A stretch of DNA of 64,000 nt from Branchiostoma belcheri (GCF_001625305.1 NW_017803887.1:174736-238735), one strand, 5' to 3'; positions 26,901 to 34,215 are shown, counted from the stretch's first letter. The notes: generated from the sequence alone by a model not told the origin. Program-made: numbers and translations.

Positions 26901-28924
26901 TCTTCAACAATTATTACTTTCATTTCATACATATTATTTCTATTATTTGATCTCCAATTCACTTTTATTTCTCTATGTTGATTCTGCTTCAAGTTTGTCA
27001 TAATTTCAGGATGATTTGTATGTTTTATTTATTATCATTAAGTAATTATTATTACTTAAAAAGTAATCATTATTATTATTGTTATTTTATTTTATGTTGC
27101 TGGACTCCAGAAAGAATAGTACAGAGTTTACCATACTAATAGAGATCTCAATAAACAAACAAACAGACAAACCTGCATGCAGTGGTAGTGCGTGTGTTTG
27201 AGGTTGAGGGAACAGCCGGAGTAGTAGACACTACAGTCGTCCAGTGGGCTGAACCTCATGAACCCGTGCTGGAGGGAGTTGTCCTTCTTCTTGTGCATGT
27301 TGTAGTGGCGAATCACATCCTGCTTGTTGGTGAACCGCTGGGAATTTAAGGAAAAGGAGAGGGATTTAGACCAAAAATATTTAGAGGTCGGACGGTATAC
27401 TGTCCAACGCAATTTCAGGGCAGCAAAATGAATAATACTCTGGATAAAGAAATCTGCCTGATATTGACATATACTACAGTTATGAGTTCACTTTGTTCAC
27501 CATTATAATTGTATATAGCCTACCTTTATTTGTGTTCATATTTTGTTTGGATTCTGTTATCTGTACCTTTGATTCTCTTTGTTTATGGATTACTTATACT
27601 CAAACGGTGTCGTATAAGCCCACACGGGCTGGGCGCGGGAAAGCGCACGACATAAAATAAAGTTTCATTCATTCATTAATTACTACCCCTACTTCATTTC
27701 ATACTTAATGTGTTCAAAATAGTCAAAAAACAGGCTAGATGAGGCGTTAATTTATTTTTTGGTATCACAAATAAAGAGCTAGAACCAGACTACATGTACG
27801 ATAGGAACAATCTATATATCATTTTCTGTCAGCAGCATCACACTTTTGCCTCACAGATATCAGTATAATGGTATTGTGATTGCTTGCTTATGAAATTACT
27901 TTGGGTGTCTTTAACATGTTGGTTCTTGGATTTTTAAAAAATGTGCTCAAAGTTGGCAAACTATCATTAAATTTTGAATTAACAATCTTTGCTAATTAAT
28001 TAGTGGTTGGAGTGTTCTCTCTTTTCCCCCTGGTTATAGGGAAACTCAAGCTCAGAAGCCATCAGATGACAGCCATGTATGTAACATTATAATGTCATTA
28101 GTGGCTATGATCCTGTTATTATGTTGAAGTTAATCCACCTCATGCTGGGTAGAACAAAGAGTGTGTCTCCCCCCCTCCTTAGGGGGTACAAGTACCTGAT
28201 AATTACTTCATCTTTTTTTTAAATTTTCGATGGTAAAAGTTTATTGGATTAGTCACACGGTGCATTTTTTGCGCAGTACACTGGAAACAAAGCACAAATC
28301 TTTATGATGTAATAATTAAAATCAAGATTAGTCCGGTACTGGTACAAAACAAAACTAGTAACATTTACAAAGCAAAATGCATAATGTTCTCATATGGTCA
28401 AATTTTCTGTTAATTCTAAAGTCAAACACATTCACATACATGCGGTGACAACAGTCTAAATCCCTCCTACTCTAAAATTGCAACATGATGTAACCCAACA
28501 CCAGTTACCATGGTGAGAGACAGTCTGGTTCAGGTCACTGACCAGGTCAGAGGTCACTGTTCGGAGAAGAAGAGGAAGAAGAAACAGAGCAAAAACAATA
28601 TGTTTTCCTTCGGTAAACCAGGGGTCTCCCCAGAAATTCTTAGGAGAGAGGTGCTTCCTAATCAGTTGATGAACAAGACTTTTGAAAAAAGTTTATCTCG
28701 GCCGCTGGCCATGTAGTTTTGTGTTCTTGGAGGATGTCCACATAGATTTGTGTAACTGCTAGAGAGGAAAGAATGTATTACCTAGTATGTTCATACCTGT
28801 AACACCAAACAGGGTAATAAGTTGGCTTCCATTATCATTTGCTTCAATGGAATTAGTGAAAAATGATCATTGCTAAATACAATATAACGTTAAGTATATG
28901 TAACCACTACAATAATTTTCATTT

Positions 28925-28955
<31 letters not shown>

Positions 28956-31895
28956 ATTTATTTTCATTTTATTTTTTATTCTGTTTTATTTTATTTCATT
29001 TAATTTTATTCTATTTTATCCGTTCTATGCATTATCAAACTTCTCCTCTACTGCTAGAGCTACTAAAACTTCAGACCGAATATATTAAACATTTTAATTC
29101 GCCCCCTCTAGCGGTTTGGGCCAAATTGCAGCTTCCAAAAAATCCAAGATGGCGGCGGCAGATCGGGGCGCGGCTCGGCGATTGCCGATTTCATTGTATT
29201 TTCCTTGGTCTTTTACGCGATTCAAGCAAAGAAACAAGTTGACCACAAGAACAAAAGAGTAATACAGCACTGGGAATCTAATGGTCCGTTTTGTTGGCGG
29301 TAATTTCTCATTTCAAGTGAATATTTACTTGCGTCACAGTGATTTATTCACCAATCAAAAGCGGCATCTTGCGACTTAAGCAAATATGGAAGGTTAATGT
29401 ACATAATTTATGTCATTGATTTATTGGTCCAATTACAGCAGCTATTAGCGAAATTCTAGAACATTAAATGCATACTATGATATAAAACAATGGTTTTGTG
29501 GTAAACATCATTTCCTCTTTTTTAGCAACTTCGTTGTATCAGAATAACGACACTATCATCCGGTAGGTCGACACCACAAAGTAAAGTATACATGCAGAGT
29601 AATTGGTTTCATTGGGTTTTTTTTTCACGGTCGAAATCAAGATTTATCCATCCATTCAACGTACATATTTTGGAGCACAATATCTCGGCCGCTGCAGGCG
29701 GCCGAGATAAAAATCAGCAAATTTTCATAAAAATACTAAAGGGAAGATCCTAAATTTGAACATTTTGGGATCCGTTGGGATAGATGCTAGGATTCTGGGA
29801 GAGGGGGAGCACCCTTGCTTGATTGCTTGGGGAGAGCCCTGGGTAAACATAAAAAGGTAGAAGACAGTTTGTTTTATAAGTACCTGATAATTACACTCGT
29901 TGTCCAGACAGTGGAAGTGTTCCTTGTACTGGTAAACACAGTGGAGGTGGCCACAGTGCACGTTAGCTGAGAACCTGCAATCATATCAACAATAAACAAA
30001 CAAACAAATAAACAAAATGTTGACGTCACCCTTCAAAGAAGCCACGTAACAAGCATCACTGAGGCAGTCTACTGAGGAAGACCAGAGTGACTGGTCGAAA
30101 GCTCCAGGTGAGAGATTTTTATTGTGTTGGACCTAAAGTTTTAACTTTATACAAATACACAAAATCTTTACCTTCGTAACAAGACAAATACGCCATGTGA
30201 CCTCACGTTAGACTTACTTTGCGATATATTTCTGAAAGACATTCAACCTTTGCTCTTGTAAGCCAAACTAACTTTGCGATATATTTCTGAAACACGTTCA
30301 ACCTTCGCTCTTGTGAGTCAGACTTACTTTGCGATATATTTCTGAAAGATGTTCATCTCGTTGTTTCTCAGCATTTCTTCAACATCCGGCTTGCCGTTCT
30401 CCGAGAAGCAGGCCTTGATGTAGTCCGTGCTTGCGTTGGCCGTGCGGGCAAGCTCACTATCAAACAGGTCCGCGTCGCCGCCGCTGCTGTTGTTAGTGTT
30501 TGAGTGGAGATCTGAGGTAGTAATGGTGCTTGTCACTGTTTGCGGGCTGGCGTTAACGTTGTTGGCGGCGGCGTTAAAACCCTGAAAGTTCCGCACGTCG
30601 TATTTGAGCGGCCGCCCGCCCTTTTTGACGGGTTCGTTCAGGTTGGCTAGGATGGGGGATATGTCCTGAGGCTGGAGGTATTTGATCCGTTCCGGATCGA
30701 ATTTCGACGCGCGGCGGGGGGATATCGTGCCAGCTGTGATTGTGTCGTTCGGGTCGGCGAAGTTCTCCCCCGACTTGAGCTTCTGGATAAAAAAGTCATA
30801 CTTCGACCCCCGCCCGTCGATGGTCGCTCCCGTTAACCCCTGAACTAGAGCGAGAGCCTCATTCTGGAGCCCGTTCCCCTGCCGTTCTTTGATCTGCATC
30901 TCGAGAATTTTTCCCGAGGAAAACGTTTGTAAGGGCAGCGCTTTGAGGTCGTGGTCGCTCGAGTCGTACCCGAACATTCCGATCAGTTCGTTCATTGTCG
31001 TCTCTGCGTAATCTCTCAATGAAGAGGCGTCTCCCTGACTCACTTGAGGTTCTGAATTAGTCGTTTGCTCAGCTTTGCTTTCTACAGTCGCCTTATTATT
31101 AGTACTAGCTATAGCTACAGGGTTGGCAGCAACTTGTGGCTCTGGGCGAGTACTAGTGTTGTTGCTACTCGCCCTCTTGTTTATATTGTCCTTTTCAGGA
31201 TCATAGTCTTCGTCATCTTGGTCTTCTTCATCGCTCTGATTGAAAGGGTTTTCGAATTCGGTGGTGTCGTCAATTTCGTCTTCGCTGTCGCTACATCCCG
31301 TGGGCTGTACGATCACGACGTCACCGTCAATGCAGTCGTCGGAAAGTTCCTCCTCCACTTGAAAGTGCGTGATTTTGTTTGGCGTCCTTTTCCGCCTCGA
31401 TGACTCCTCTGGTTTTTGCTCTACCGAATCGTTAGCTAAGTCTAGCGTTTGGTCGTTTTTATTAACCGACAAGTCCTCCGGCTGTTCCTCTTGTACAAGG
31501 GCTGCATCATCACTAGTTGATGAGGCAAGCTCTGGTACAGGGTCATTCCCTATAGTTGGCGGGCTATCGGCTTTGCCATCTTGCATTGCACAATCTTGTT
31601 GGCTATCTAAACTGGACTGTTTATGCTCGAGCGAATCTTCATCCGCTGTTCTACTGTTACAGTCTTGATCGTCATCGTTTTGGCTTGTGTCCTGCTGATC
31701 TACTGCTGGATTCGGAGATGCTACGCCGTTTACATGGACGTCCTCTTCCGAAACCTGAGGTGCGACGTCTTCGGCAAAGTCGTCTTCTGGACTTGCGCTT
31801 TCTTCTGGAGAGTCCCCGATCTGGAGACGCTGCGTCTTCAGTTTAGCGCAGATGGCATCTAGGGCCAGTCCCCCCTTCCGCTTCTTGGCAGACAT
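5163..31895 (-). CDS. CASZ1: CASZ1/castor zinc-finger transcription factor, 15 coding exons
   Basis: Nuclear C2H2-type transcription factor of the castor family, which acts in neural, heart and vessel development in animals. Coding exons in transcript order: 31895-30328, 29974-29884, 27337-27173, 21196-20996, 20631-19658, 13424-13302, 11498-11372, 10820-10643, 10016-9866, 9341-9125, 8623-8423, 7871-7635, 7152-6901, 6511-6407, 5966-5163. Phases agree at every junction and the total is 5394 nt (1797 aa), close to the ~1760 aa of human CASZ1a. The N-terminus has the K-K-R-K-G-G...AICAKL signature of the family. Twelve castor units (C-x3-5-C-x~9-HxHC-x4-C-x12-H-x3-4-H) run from about residue 530 to the C-terminus. 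A poly-Gln tract and a K-E-K-E-E acidic stretch lie in exon 5, and Pro/Gln-rich linkers in exons 12-14. The ATG is chosen because it directly precedes the KKRKGG signature. A splice acceptor 22 nt upstream implies a 5' UTR exon farther upstream. Confidence 0.95.
6083..6312. mobile_element. SINE-like repeat, copy 1
   Basis: Body shared with 37335-37560: TTGTGCCCTTG-GAAAGGCACTT, AGGACGTCCCTC, GTTTGGGGAGAG, CACCCCACGCACGTTAAA, AAGAGTAGGGGACCTTCCCG. A third partial copy with a tRNA-like head is at 13849-13937. Confidence 0.7.
6407..6511 (-). CDS. CASZ1: CASZ1 coding exon 14, Gln-rich
   Basis: 35 codons of Q/L-rich sequence (V-Q-Q-T-Q-Q-Q-L-Q...). Acceptor TATGTGCAG, donor CAG|GTACTT. Symmetric phase 0. 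Short and low in complexity, but both splice sites and frame agree with the neighbours. Confidence 0.8.
6901..7152 (-). CDS. CASZ1: CASZ1 coding exon 13, linker
   Basis: [13 protein letters not shown] then a T/S/P/L-rich, uncharged linker ending L-L-S-Q. Acceptor TTTTTAG, donor CAG|GTATAA. 252 nt, symmetric phase 0. Confidence 0.85.
7178..7345 (-). repeat. Dispersed repeat R260, copy 1 (CASZ1 intron 12)
   Basis: Reverse-oriented relative of the segments at 20720-20990 and 28370-28618. They share GAAAACATATTGTTTT, a CACCATGGTAAC box and a TGTTGCAATTTT block. All three copies are in CASZ1 introns. Confidence 0.65.
7635..7871 (-). CDS. CASZ1: CASZ1 coding exon 12, linker
   Basis: No zinc ligands; V-L-K-A-N-G-E then a P/S/A-rich segment with LLSPPPNP. 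Acceptor ATCTGCAG, donor CAG|GTTATT. 237 nt, symmetric phase 0. Open through the whole exon in the frame set by exon 11. Confidence 0.85.
8007..8111. repeat. Foldback element
   Basis: GACTGTACATCTTGATCACGG pairs with CCGTGATCAAGGTGTACAGTC; the centre holds a TCTCGCGAGA palindrome. About 105 bp. Confidence 0.7.
8285..8420 (+). mobile_element. LINE 3' tail, copy 1
   Basis: The 3' end of a CR1/L2-like LINE: TTCAAGGGTTAGGTGTAACAAGTCG, GCCTGCGAAGCTGGTGTGTTA, GGGCAGTTATACC, then (GATACA)n. The same tail closes the longer copies at 42600-43275 and 63318-63505. Confidence 0.7.
8423..8623 (-). CDS. CASZ1: CASZ1 coding exon 11, unit 9
   Basis: G-Y-K-F-F, C-G-R-L-G-C...HFHC-I-R-P-G-C...H-S-R-K-H. Acceptor GATTGCAG, donor CAG|GTTTGT. 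201 nt, phase 0 at both ends. A LINE tail in the following intron starts about 10 bp after this donor. Confidence 0.93.
9125..9341 (-). CDS. CASZ1: CASZ1 coding exon 10, unit 8
   Basis: Lead-in L-Q-F-F-N-K-Y, then C-P-D-Q-Q-C...HYHC-N-K-P-G-C...H-L-K-K-H. Acceptor CCTCCCAG, donor AAG|GTATAT, ends in phase 0. Confidence 0.93.
9866..10016 (-). CDS. CASZ1: CASZ1 coding exon 9, unit 7
   Basis: E-N-C-G-Y-P-E-C...HYHC...C-L-L-A-Y...H-P-N-M-H. Acceptor CTGTACAG, donor AG|GTAGGA, phase 2. The acceptor and first ~40 nt are repeated twice more in the upstream intron (see findings). Confidence 0.93.
9977..10245 (-). repeat. Tandem triplication spanning the CASZ1 exon 9 acceptor
   Basis: Three copies of a segment made of intron end, TGTACAG acceptor and the first ~40 nt of exon 9. 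Common anchors GACTTCATGG start at 9977, 10071 and 10155 (spacing 94 and 84 bp). The extra copies keep the acceptor AG but not a downstream donor. Confidence 0.88.
10328..10582. mobile_element. Inverted pair of retroposon ends with hammerhead-like core
   Basis: CAACCAGGAAAGAC...CTTGCTTAC...GTTTCGGTGTCTATCAGA on the left and the reverse complement on the right. The left arm, read on the minus strand, contains CTGAGGA, a 7-bp stem and GAAAC (10414-10385). A single diverged arm lies at 9655-9730. Confidence 0.65.
10643..10820 (-). CDS. CASZ1: CASZ1 coding exon 8, end of unit 6 and linker
   Basis: P-G-C-T-H...H-Y-E-Q-H completes unit 6, followed by a Pro/Ser linker ending M-R-R-F-T-L-Q. Acceptor CCCCGTAG, donor CAGG|GTAGGT, phase 1. 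Confidence 0.88.
11372..11498 (-). CDS. CASZ1: CASZ1 coding exon 7, start of unit 6
   Basis: [16 protein letters not shown] leads into C-Q-K-Y-D-P-N-C...HYHC-T-W. Acceptor TTCCACAG, donor TGG|GTGAGT, phase 0 end. The first Cys pair is spaced C-x5-C, one residue longer than in most units. Confidence 0.92.
12143..12275. repeat. Tandem duplication, ~75 bp unit
   Basis: TTGCTGATTGGCTGTTGGGA...ACACCTGCACAGACCATTTCC occurs twice in direct orientation in CASZ1 intron 6. Confidence 0.8.
13009..13160 (+). repeat. Minisatellite from a LINE tail, three ~51 bp units
   Basis: Three copies of AGCTGGTGTGTTACRCYGA-GGGCGGTTATACC-GCTATACAGATACAGA, the terminal part of the LINE tail family, arrayed head to tail. 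Confidence 0.8.
13302..13424 (-). CDS. CASZ1: CASZ1 coding exon 6, unit 5
   Basis: [11 protein letters not shown]...HYHC...C-G-A-I-F...H-A-K. Acceptor TTTCCAG, donor AA|GTGAGT, phase 2. Separated from exon 5 by 6.2 kb that is mostly nested mobile DNA. Confidence 0.93.
13452..13832. mobile_element. GTGCAC-rich TIR MITE with 5-bp TSD (copy A)
   Basis: 381 bp, ends CAGGGCTGGAAAT...ATTTCGAGCCCTG, with a 5-bp CTTTA target duplication (13447-13451, 13833-13837). hAT-like TIR ends, with 5 bp rather than the usual 8 bp duplication. It starts 28 bp upstream of CASZ1 exon 6. Confidence 0.8.
13849..13937 (+). mobile_element. tRNA-derived SINE head, broken by a MITE insertion
   Basis: Contains A-box-like GGCATAACTGCAGAGTG and B-box-like GGTTTGAATCC, then TTGTGCCCTT, the start of the SINE body seen at 6083 and 37335. 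The body resumes at 18875 as GGAAAGGCACTTAAC after the inserted elements. Confidence 0.7.
14011..18729. mobile_element. 4.7 kb TIR element with GC-rich subterminal arrays
   Basis: 4719 bp inserted in the MITE. Ends TAACACTGGTC...GACCAGTGTTA, with a 7-bp TATGATA duplication on both sides (14004-14010, 18730-18736; the exact end is ambiguous by a few bases). Both subterminal zones (about 14225-14500 and 18250-18550) carry many copies of the palindromic CCCCGTCGGGG or variants. I see no recognisable transposase; the interior has only short open frames and smaller foldbacks, so it is probably non-autonomous or decayed. Confidence 0.8.
16945..17080. mobile_element. Foldback MITE of the CCAAGCAGATCCTA family inside the 4.7 kb element
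   Basis: CTCCAAGCAGATCCTACTGTG and its reverse complement CACAGTGTAGGATCTGCTTGG bound ~135 bp with inner TGGCC pairing. A decayed relative lies at 16480-16570. Confidence 0.7.
18875..18965 (+). mobile_element. SINE body, distal fragment
   Basis: Continues the SINE broken at 13937: TTAGGAAAGGCACTTAACATGAC, then diverged sequence. Confidence 0.6.
19658..20631 (-). CDS. CASZ1: CASZ1 coding exon 5, unit 3 end, unit 4, poly-Gln linker
   Basis: Opens with [12 protein letters not shown] and continues through unit 4 (C-R-F-D-G-C...HFHC...H-R-R-K-H), the most conserved block of the family. Then come a Q-rich tract (runs of five Q), a P/A-rich linker, KKEKEEDDD and a C-terminal W-E-K-F-L-K-R. Donor AG|GTAGGC, phase 2. 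Confidence 0.95.
20720..20990 (+). repeat. Dispersed repeat R260, copy 2 (CASZ1 intron 4)
   Basis: GTCTAAATCCTTCCTACT, ACCATGGTGACAGACATC, an AAGAAGAGGAAGAGG tract, and CAATATGTTTTCCTTCAGTAAACATAAAAAG. Ends a few bases from the exon 4 donor. It lacks the 1.2 kb insertion that splits copy 3. Confidence 0.7.
20996..21196 (-). CDS. CASZ1: CASZ1 coding exon 4, end of unit 2 and start of unit 3
   Basis: Completes unit 2 (H-E-N-F-H) and gives C-G-I-I-T-C...HFHC...C-N-F-S-F-K of unit 3. Acceptor TCCCCAG, donor AAG|GTGAAT. 201 nt, phase 0 at both ends. Confidence 0.94.
23537..23790. mobile_element. TIR MITE, copy 2, with a duplicated terminus
   Basis: Inverted relative of 1068-1252. The last ~58 bp (CTAATCAGAAAA-AGCC...TGCTACGGAGG) are present twice in tandem. 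Confidence 0.7.
24038..24450. mobile_element. GTGCAC-rich TIR MITE (copy B) carrying a large (TTCA)n array
   Basis: Ends CAGGGCTCAAAATTC...TTTCCAGCCCTG, TSD ACAGG (24033-24037, 24451-24455). About 200 bp of its middle is an almost pure TTCA array. Confidence 0.85.
24151..24347. repeat. (TTCA)n microsatellite, about 49 units
   Basis: Nearly uninterrupted tetranucleotide repeat. The long F-I-H-S open frame through it is an artefact of the repeat. Confidence 0.97.
25885..26012. repeat. CA-rich microsatellite
   Basis: Interrupted (CA)n and (CACG)n tracts. Confidence 0.85.
26735..26790 (+). mobile_element. LINE 3' tail fragment
   Basis: GTGTGTTACGCCGAAGGGCG, GTTATACTGGCTATACAGA: terminal part of the LINE tail family. 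Confidence 0.65.
27173..27337 (-). CDS. CASZ1: CASZ1 coding exon 3, end of unit 1 and start of unit 2
   Basis: R-F-T-N-K-Q...H-Y-N-M-H completes unit 1; C-S-V-Y-Y-S-G-C...HYHC starts unit 2. Acceptor TTCCCAG, donor CAG|GTTTGT. 165 nt, phase 0 at both ends. Confidence 0.93.
28370..28618 (+). repeat. Dispersed repeat R260, copy 3, interrupted by a hAT-like element
   Basis: Matches 20720-20990 up to CTTCGGTAAAC and resumes after the insertion as GGTAAACATAAAAAGG at 29842. Confidence 0.7.
28619..29841. mobile_element. 1.2 kb hAT-like non-autonomous element
   Basis: Ends CAGGGGTCTCCCC...GGGGAGAGCCCTG, with GGTAAAC duplicated on both sides (28612-28618, 29842-29848; 8 bp if one mismatch is allowed). 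Contains a TTTTA-rich tract (28915-29025) and a CpG-rich patch with AAGATGGCGGC (YY1-like) near 29148. It has no transposase. A 168-bp relative is at 41968-42135. Confidence 0.8.
29884..29974 (-). CDS. CASZ1: CASZ1 coding exon 2, first half of zinc unit 1
   Basis: Encodes C-G-H-L-H-C...HFHC...C-N-Y-Q, the cysteine-rich half of unit 1. Acceptor GATTGCAG, donor CAG|GTACTT, phase 2 to 0. Lies 43 bp downstream (transcript sense) of... no gene on either strand other than the hAT-like element that ends at 29841 within the adjoining intron. Confidence 0.92.
30072..30100 (+). ncRNA. Hammerhead-like core motif (repeat-derived)
   Basis: CTGAGGA, one A, stem GACCAG / CTGGTC with a 5-nt loop, then GAAA. 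One of five such units in the window. Self-cleavage is not shown; the extra A between core and stem II departs from the canonical hammerhead. Confidence 0.35.
30211..30352 (-). repeat. Tandem triplication spanning the CASZ1 exon 1 donor
   Basis: Three units at a 55-bp period (anchors at 30213, 30268, 30323), each with TTTCAG, AAATATATCGCAAA and a donor-like GTAAGT, GTTAGT or GTAAGT. Only the most 5' copy in transcript sense is joined to the long open frame. Confidence 0.9.
30328..31895 (-). CDS. CASZ1: CASZ1 coding exon 1 (residues 1-523)
   Basis: Starts MSAKKRKGG; mostly acidic, disordered sequence rich in S/D/E/Q. A P-E-D-L-S motif (residues 139-143) fits the CtBP-binding consensus PxDLS. 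It ends in the finger lead-in F-Q-K-Y-I-A with donor AAA|GTAAGT, phase 2. The boundary is part of a triplicated segment (see findings). The acceptor CACCTACAG just upstream (31918-31926) opens this exon at 31917. Confidence 0.93.
31467..31481 (-). other. CASZ1: PxDLS (CtBP-type) motif in CASZ1 exon 1
   Basis: Codons for P-E-D-L-S, residues 139-143, within an acidic disordered region. It matches the consensus for recruiting CtBP co-repressors. Function is inferred from the motif alone. Confidence 0.45.
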
Positions 31896-33150
31896 GTCTA
31901 GAACTTTCTTGTGTTACCTGTAGGTGAACAGAGAAGAGGAAAAGGTGTTAATCTTCCACCACATGTAGTATACAAATGACACAAAACTTAGACATAGTTA
32001 AAAAACTAATTCAAAGACACAACTGATTGACTGATTTGAAAGGTCTTCATGTTACTTAGTCTAACAGGTAAACTTACATGTAAAATAAAAATAAAAGGAT
32101 ATAGTAGATGCGTTGATGGCACAATGTAAATGTATCAGTACCACTAACTAACTAGTCGTGTTGAAAGCCATTCACTATATTTGTAAGTGGTTGGATCTTG
32201 ACAATCTGCCCCAGAAGCTTAAGCCAAACAGTTATGTATCTGTACCTGTATTTATACCTGTATAGCCAGTATAATTCATAATTGCCCTCTTATATAACAC
32301 ACCAGCTTTGCAGGCACGCGGCATTCTGGCTATATTATATACTTTATATGGAATGACCCTGCCCATGCCATTATTACATCAGTTTACTGTGTATCATGTT
32401 CAAATACAAAAAATCTTGCTTTGTCTGGATTATAATGCTATAAGAGTTTCATTTTAGATTAATTTACTTGCATGTACTTGAGTTATGTTTTGAATCAAGC
32501 ACATATCCCAGTGTTCAGACAACAACCTCCTACCCATACAGCACCGTTACTTAAAAGCCTGCTCAAAAGGCACTTCAGCCTTGGAGCAGTCTGGATTGTG
32601 TAAATTGAACCAGCTTCTCTCAGTGTTAACCCATGGCTTTGGACCAATAAAATGTTATCAGTAGTGTTATATAACGTCTGCGGGGCTTGATATTCATTTT
32701 TGGGAATAGGTGCACTGGTGCACCCAACCTGGCTAAAAAATTGGGCGCACAAAATTTTGTGTGGGTGCACCATATAAAATGAAATAAGCATAATGTCATC
32801 AAAAACTAATACCGGTATGTTTCATTTCTAAAGAAAAGTACTACAAGAATGATTTTACTAATGCTATTTTTCTGACACTTACTGGTACTACTCTAAATTT
32901 AACATCTTGTCATATACGTAAACCTACAAAAAAACATTTGGGTGCACTGGTGCACTAAGATGCACTAAGGTGCACATGCACCCAGTATTTCGAGCCCTGG
33001 TCTGGGTACGTTGTACGTTAGTGTACATGTACATGTGTGTGTATTGCTTATGAAGTTTGCAAAGGGCAGATTTCTATCAAAATGCAAAAATTTTGCAATC
33101 ATCAAATTTCCAATCTCTGATTGTATATTGTCCCTCAATCAGGAATTCAT
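31896..33150. other. DNA immediately upstream of the CASZ1 coding start
   Basis: Includes 5' UTR (31896-31917), a splice acceptor, an inverted LINE tail near 32215-32325 and the MITE copy C. No proximal promoter is evident, which fits a distant first exon. Confidence 0.5.
32681..32999. mobile_element. GTGCAC-rich TIR MITE (copy C)
   Basis: Ends CGGGGCTTGATATTC...TATTTCGAGCCCTG, TSD GTCTG (32676-32680, 33000-33004). Confidence 0.8.
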
Positions 33151-33159
33151 AAAGTATGT

Positions 33160-34215
33160 AGAATATGATTACACAGATACATAATCCGAGTGGTATCCAA
33201 AATTGAGCTAAATTGTGAATAATTTTTCAGCTACTTTAATATGAAATTGACCTGAAATCAAAAATACCTGTCAACTAGAACCAAAAGTACCTTATCAACT
33301 ATAACAGCTTTGTTAGAACAATATTAGATTGGTTTTATTTTGACTGTGCAGTTTTCACAATTATTATACAGAGATACATAATCCGAGTGGTATCCAAAAT
33401 TGAGCTAAATTGTGAATAATTTTTCAGCTACTTTAATATGAAATTGAACTGAAATCAAAAATACCTGATCAACTATAACAGCTTAGAACATAGATTGGTT
33501 TTATTTTAAACGTGCAGTTTTCGTGGTATCCAAAATTGAGGTAAATTTTTTTAAATAATTTTTCAGCTACATTAATATGAAACTGAACTGAAATCAAAAA
33601 TACCTGATCGACTATAACAGCTTAGAACATAGCGATTGTTTTTACTTTGACTGTGCAGTTTTCCCAATACATAGCCCGAGTACTAGTGGTATCCAAAATT
33701 GAGGTAAAATTAACAATTTTTCAGGTACTTTATATGAAATTAAACTGAAATCAAGAATACCTGATCAAATATAACAGCTTAGAACATAGATTGTTTTTAT
33801 TTTGAATGTGAAGTTTTCACAATTACTATACAGAGATCCATAATCCAAGCGGTATCCAAAATTGAGCTAAATTGTGAATAATTTTTCAGCTACTTTAATA
33901 TGAAATTGAACTGAAATCAAAAATACCTGCTCGACTATAACAGCTTAGAACATAGATTGGTTTTATTTTGATTGTGAAGTTTTCACAATTATAGACAAAG
34001 ATTCATAATCCAAGGGGTATCCAAAATTGAACTAAATTGTGAATAATTTTTCAGCTACTTTCATATCATATTATGGAATTGAATGGAAATAAAAAATACC
34101 TGATAAATTACAACAGCTTAGAGCATAACGCATAGATTGATTTTATTTTGAAATTTGACTGTGCAGTTTTCACAATAATTTATACAAAGAACTATGATCC
34201 TATCTGATGTTTCTA
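33160..34215. repeat. Tandem array of ~160-200 bp units, about six copies
   Basis: Each unit has a CATAATCC-AG-GGTATCC box, AAAATTGAG-TAAATT, TTTTTCAGCTACTTTAATATG, AATACCTGATCAACTATAAC and GATTGGTTTTATTTTGA. Copies begin near 33170, 33368, 33524, 33675, 33835 and 34000. AT-rich and diverged. Confidence 0.88.

Larger units (their letters stand above)
21197..27172. other. CASZ1 intron 3 (6 kb)
   Basis: Holds a decayed tandem copy of the exon 4 acceptor region (21310-21365), a repeat-poor stretch at 21860-22990 with AT-rich homeobox-like sites (ATTAATTAC near 22127), the MITE at 23537, the microsatellite-bearing MITE at 24038, and CA-rich DNA near 25880-26000. No further exon is visible. Confidence 0.6.

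Noticed and set aside
31065..31862. Plus-strand frames opposite CASZ1 exon 1
   Set aside because: Antisense shadows of an acidic, Ser-rich exon; hydrophobic composition comes from complementing D/E/S codons.
33160..34215. CRISPR-like regular repeats
   Set aside because: The host is a eukaryote, the units are long and diverged, and there are no unique spacers between short identical repeats.
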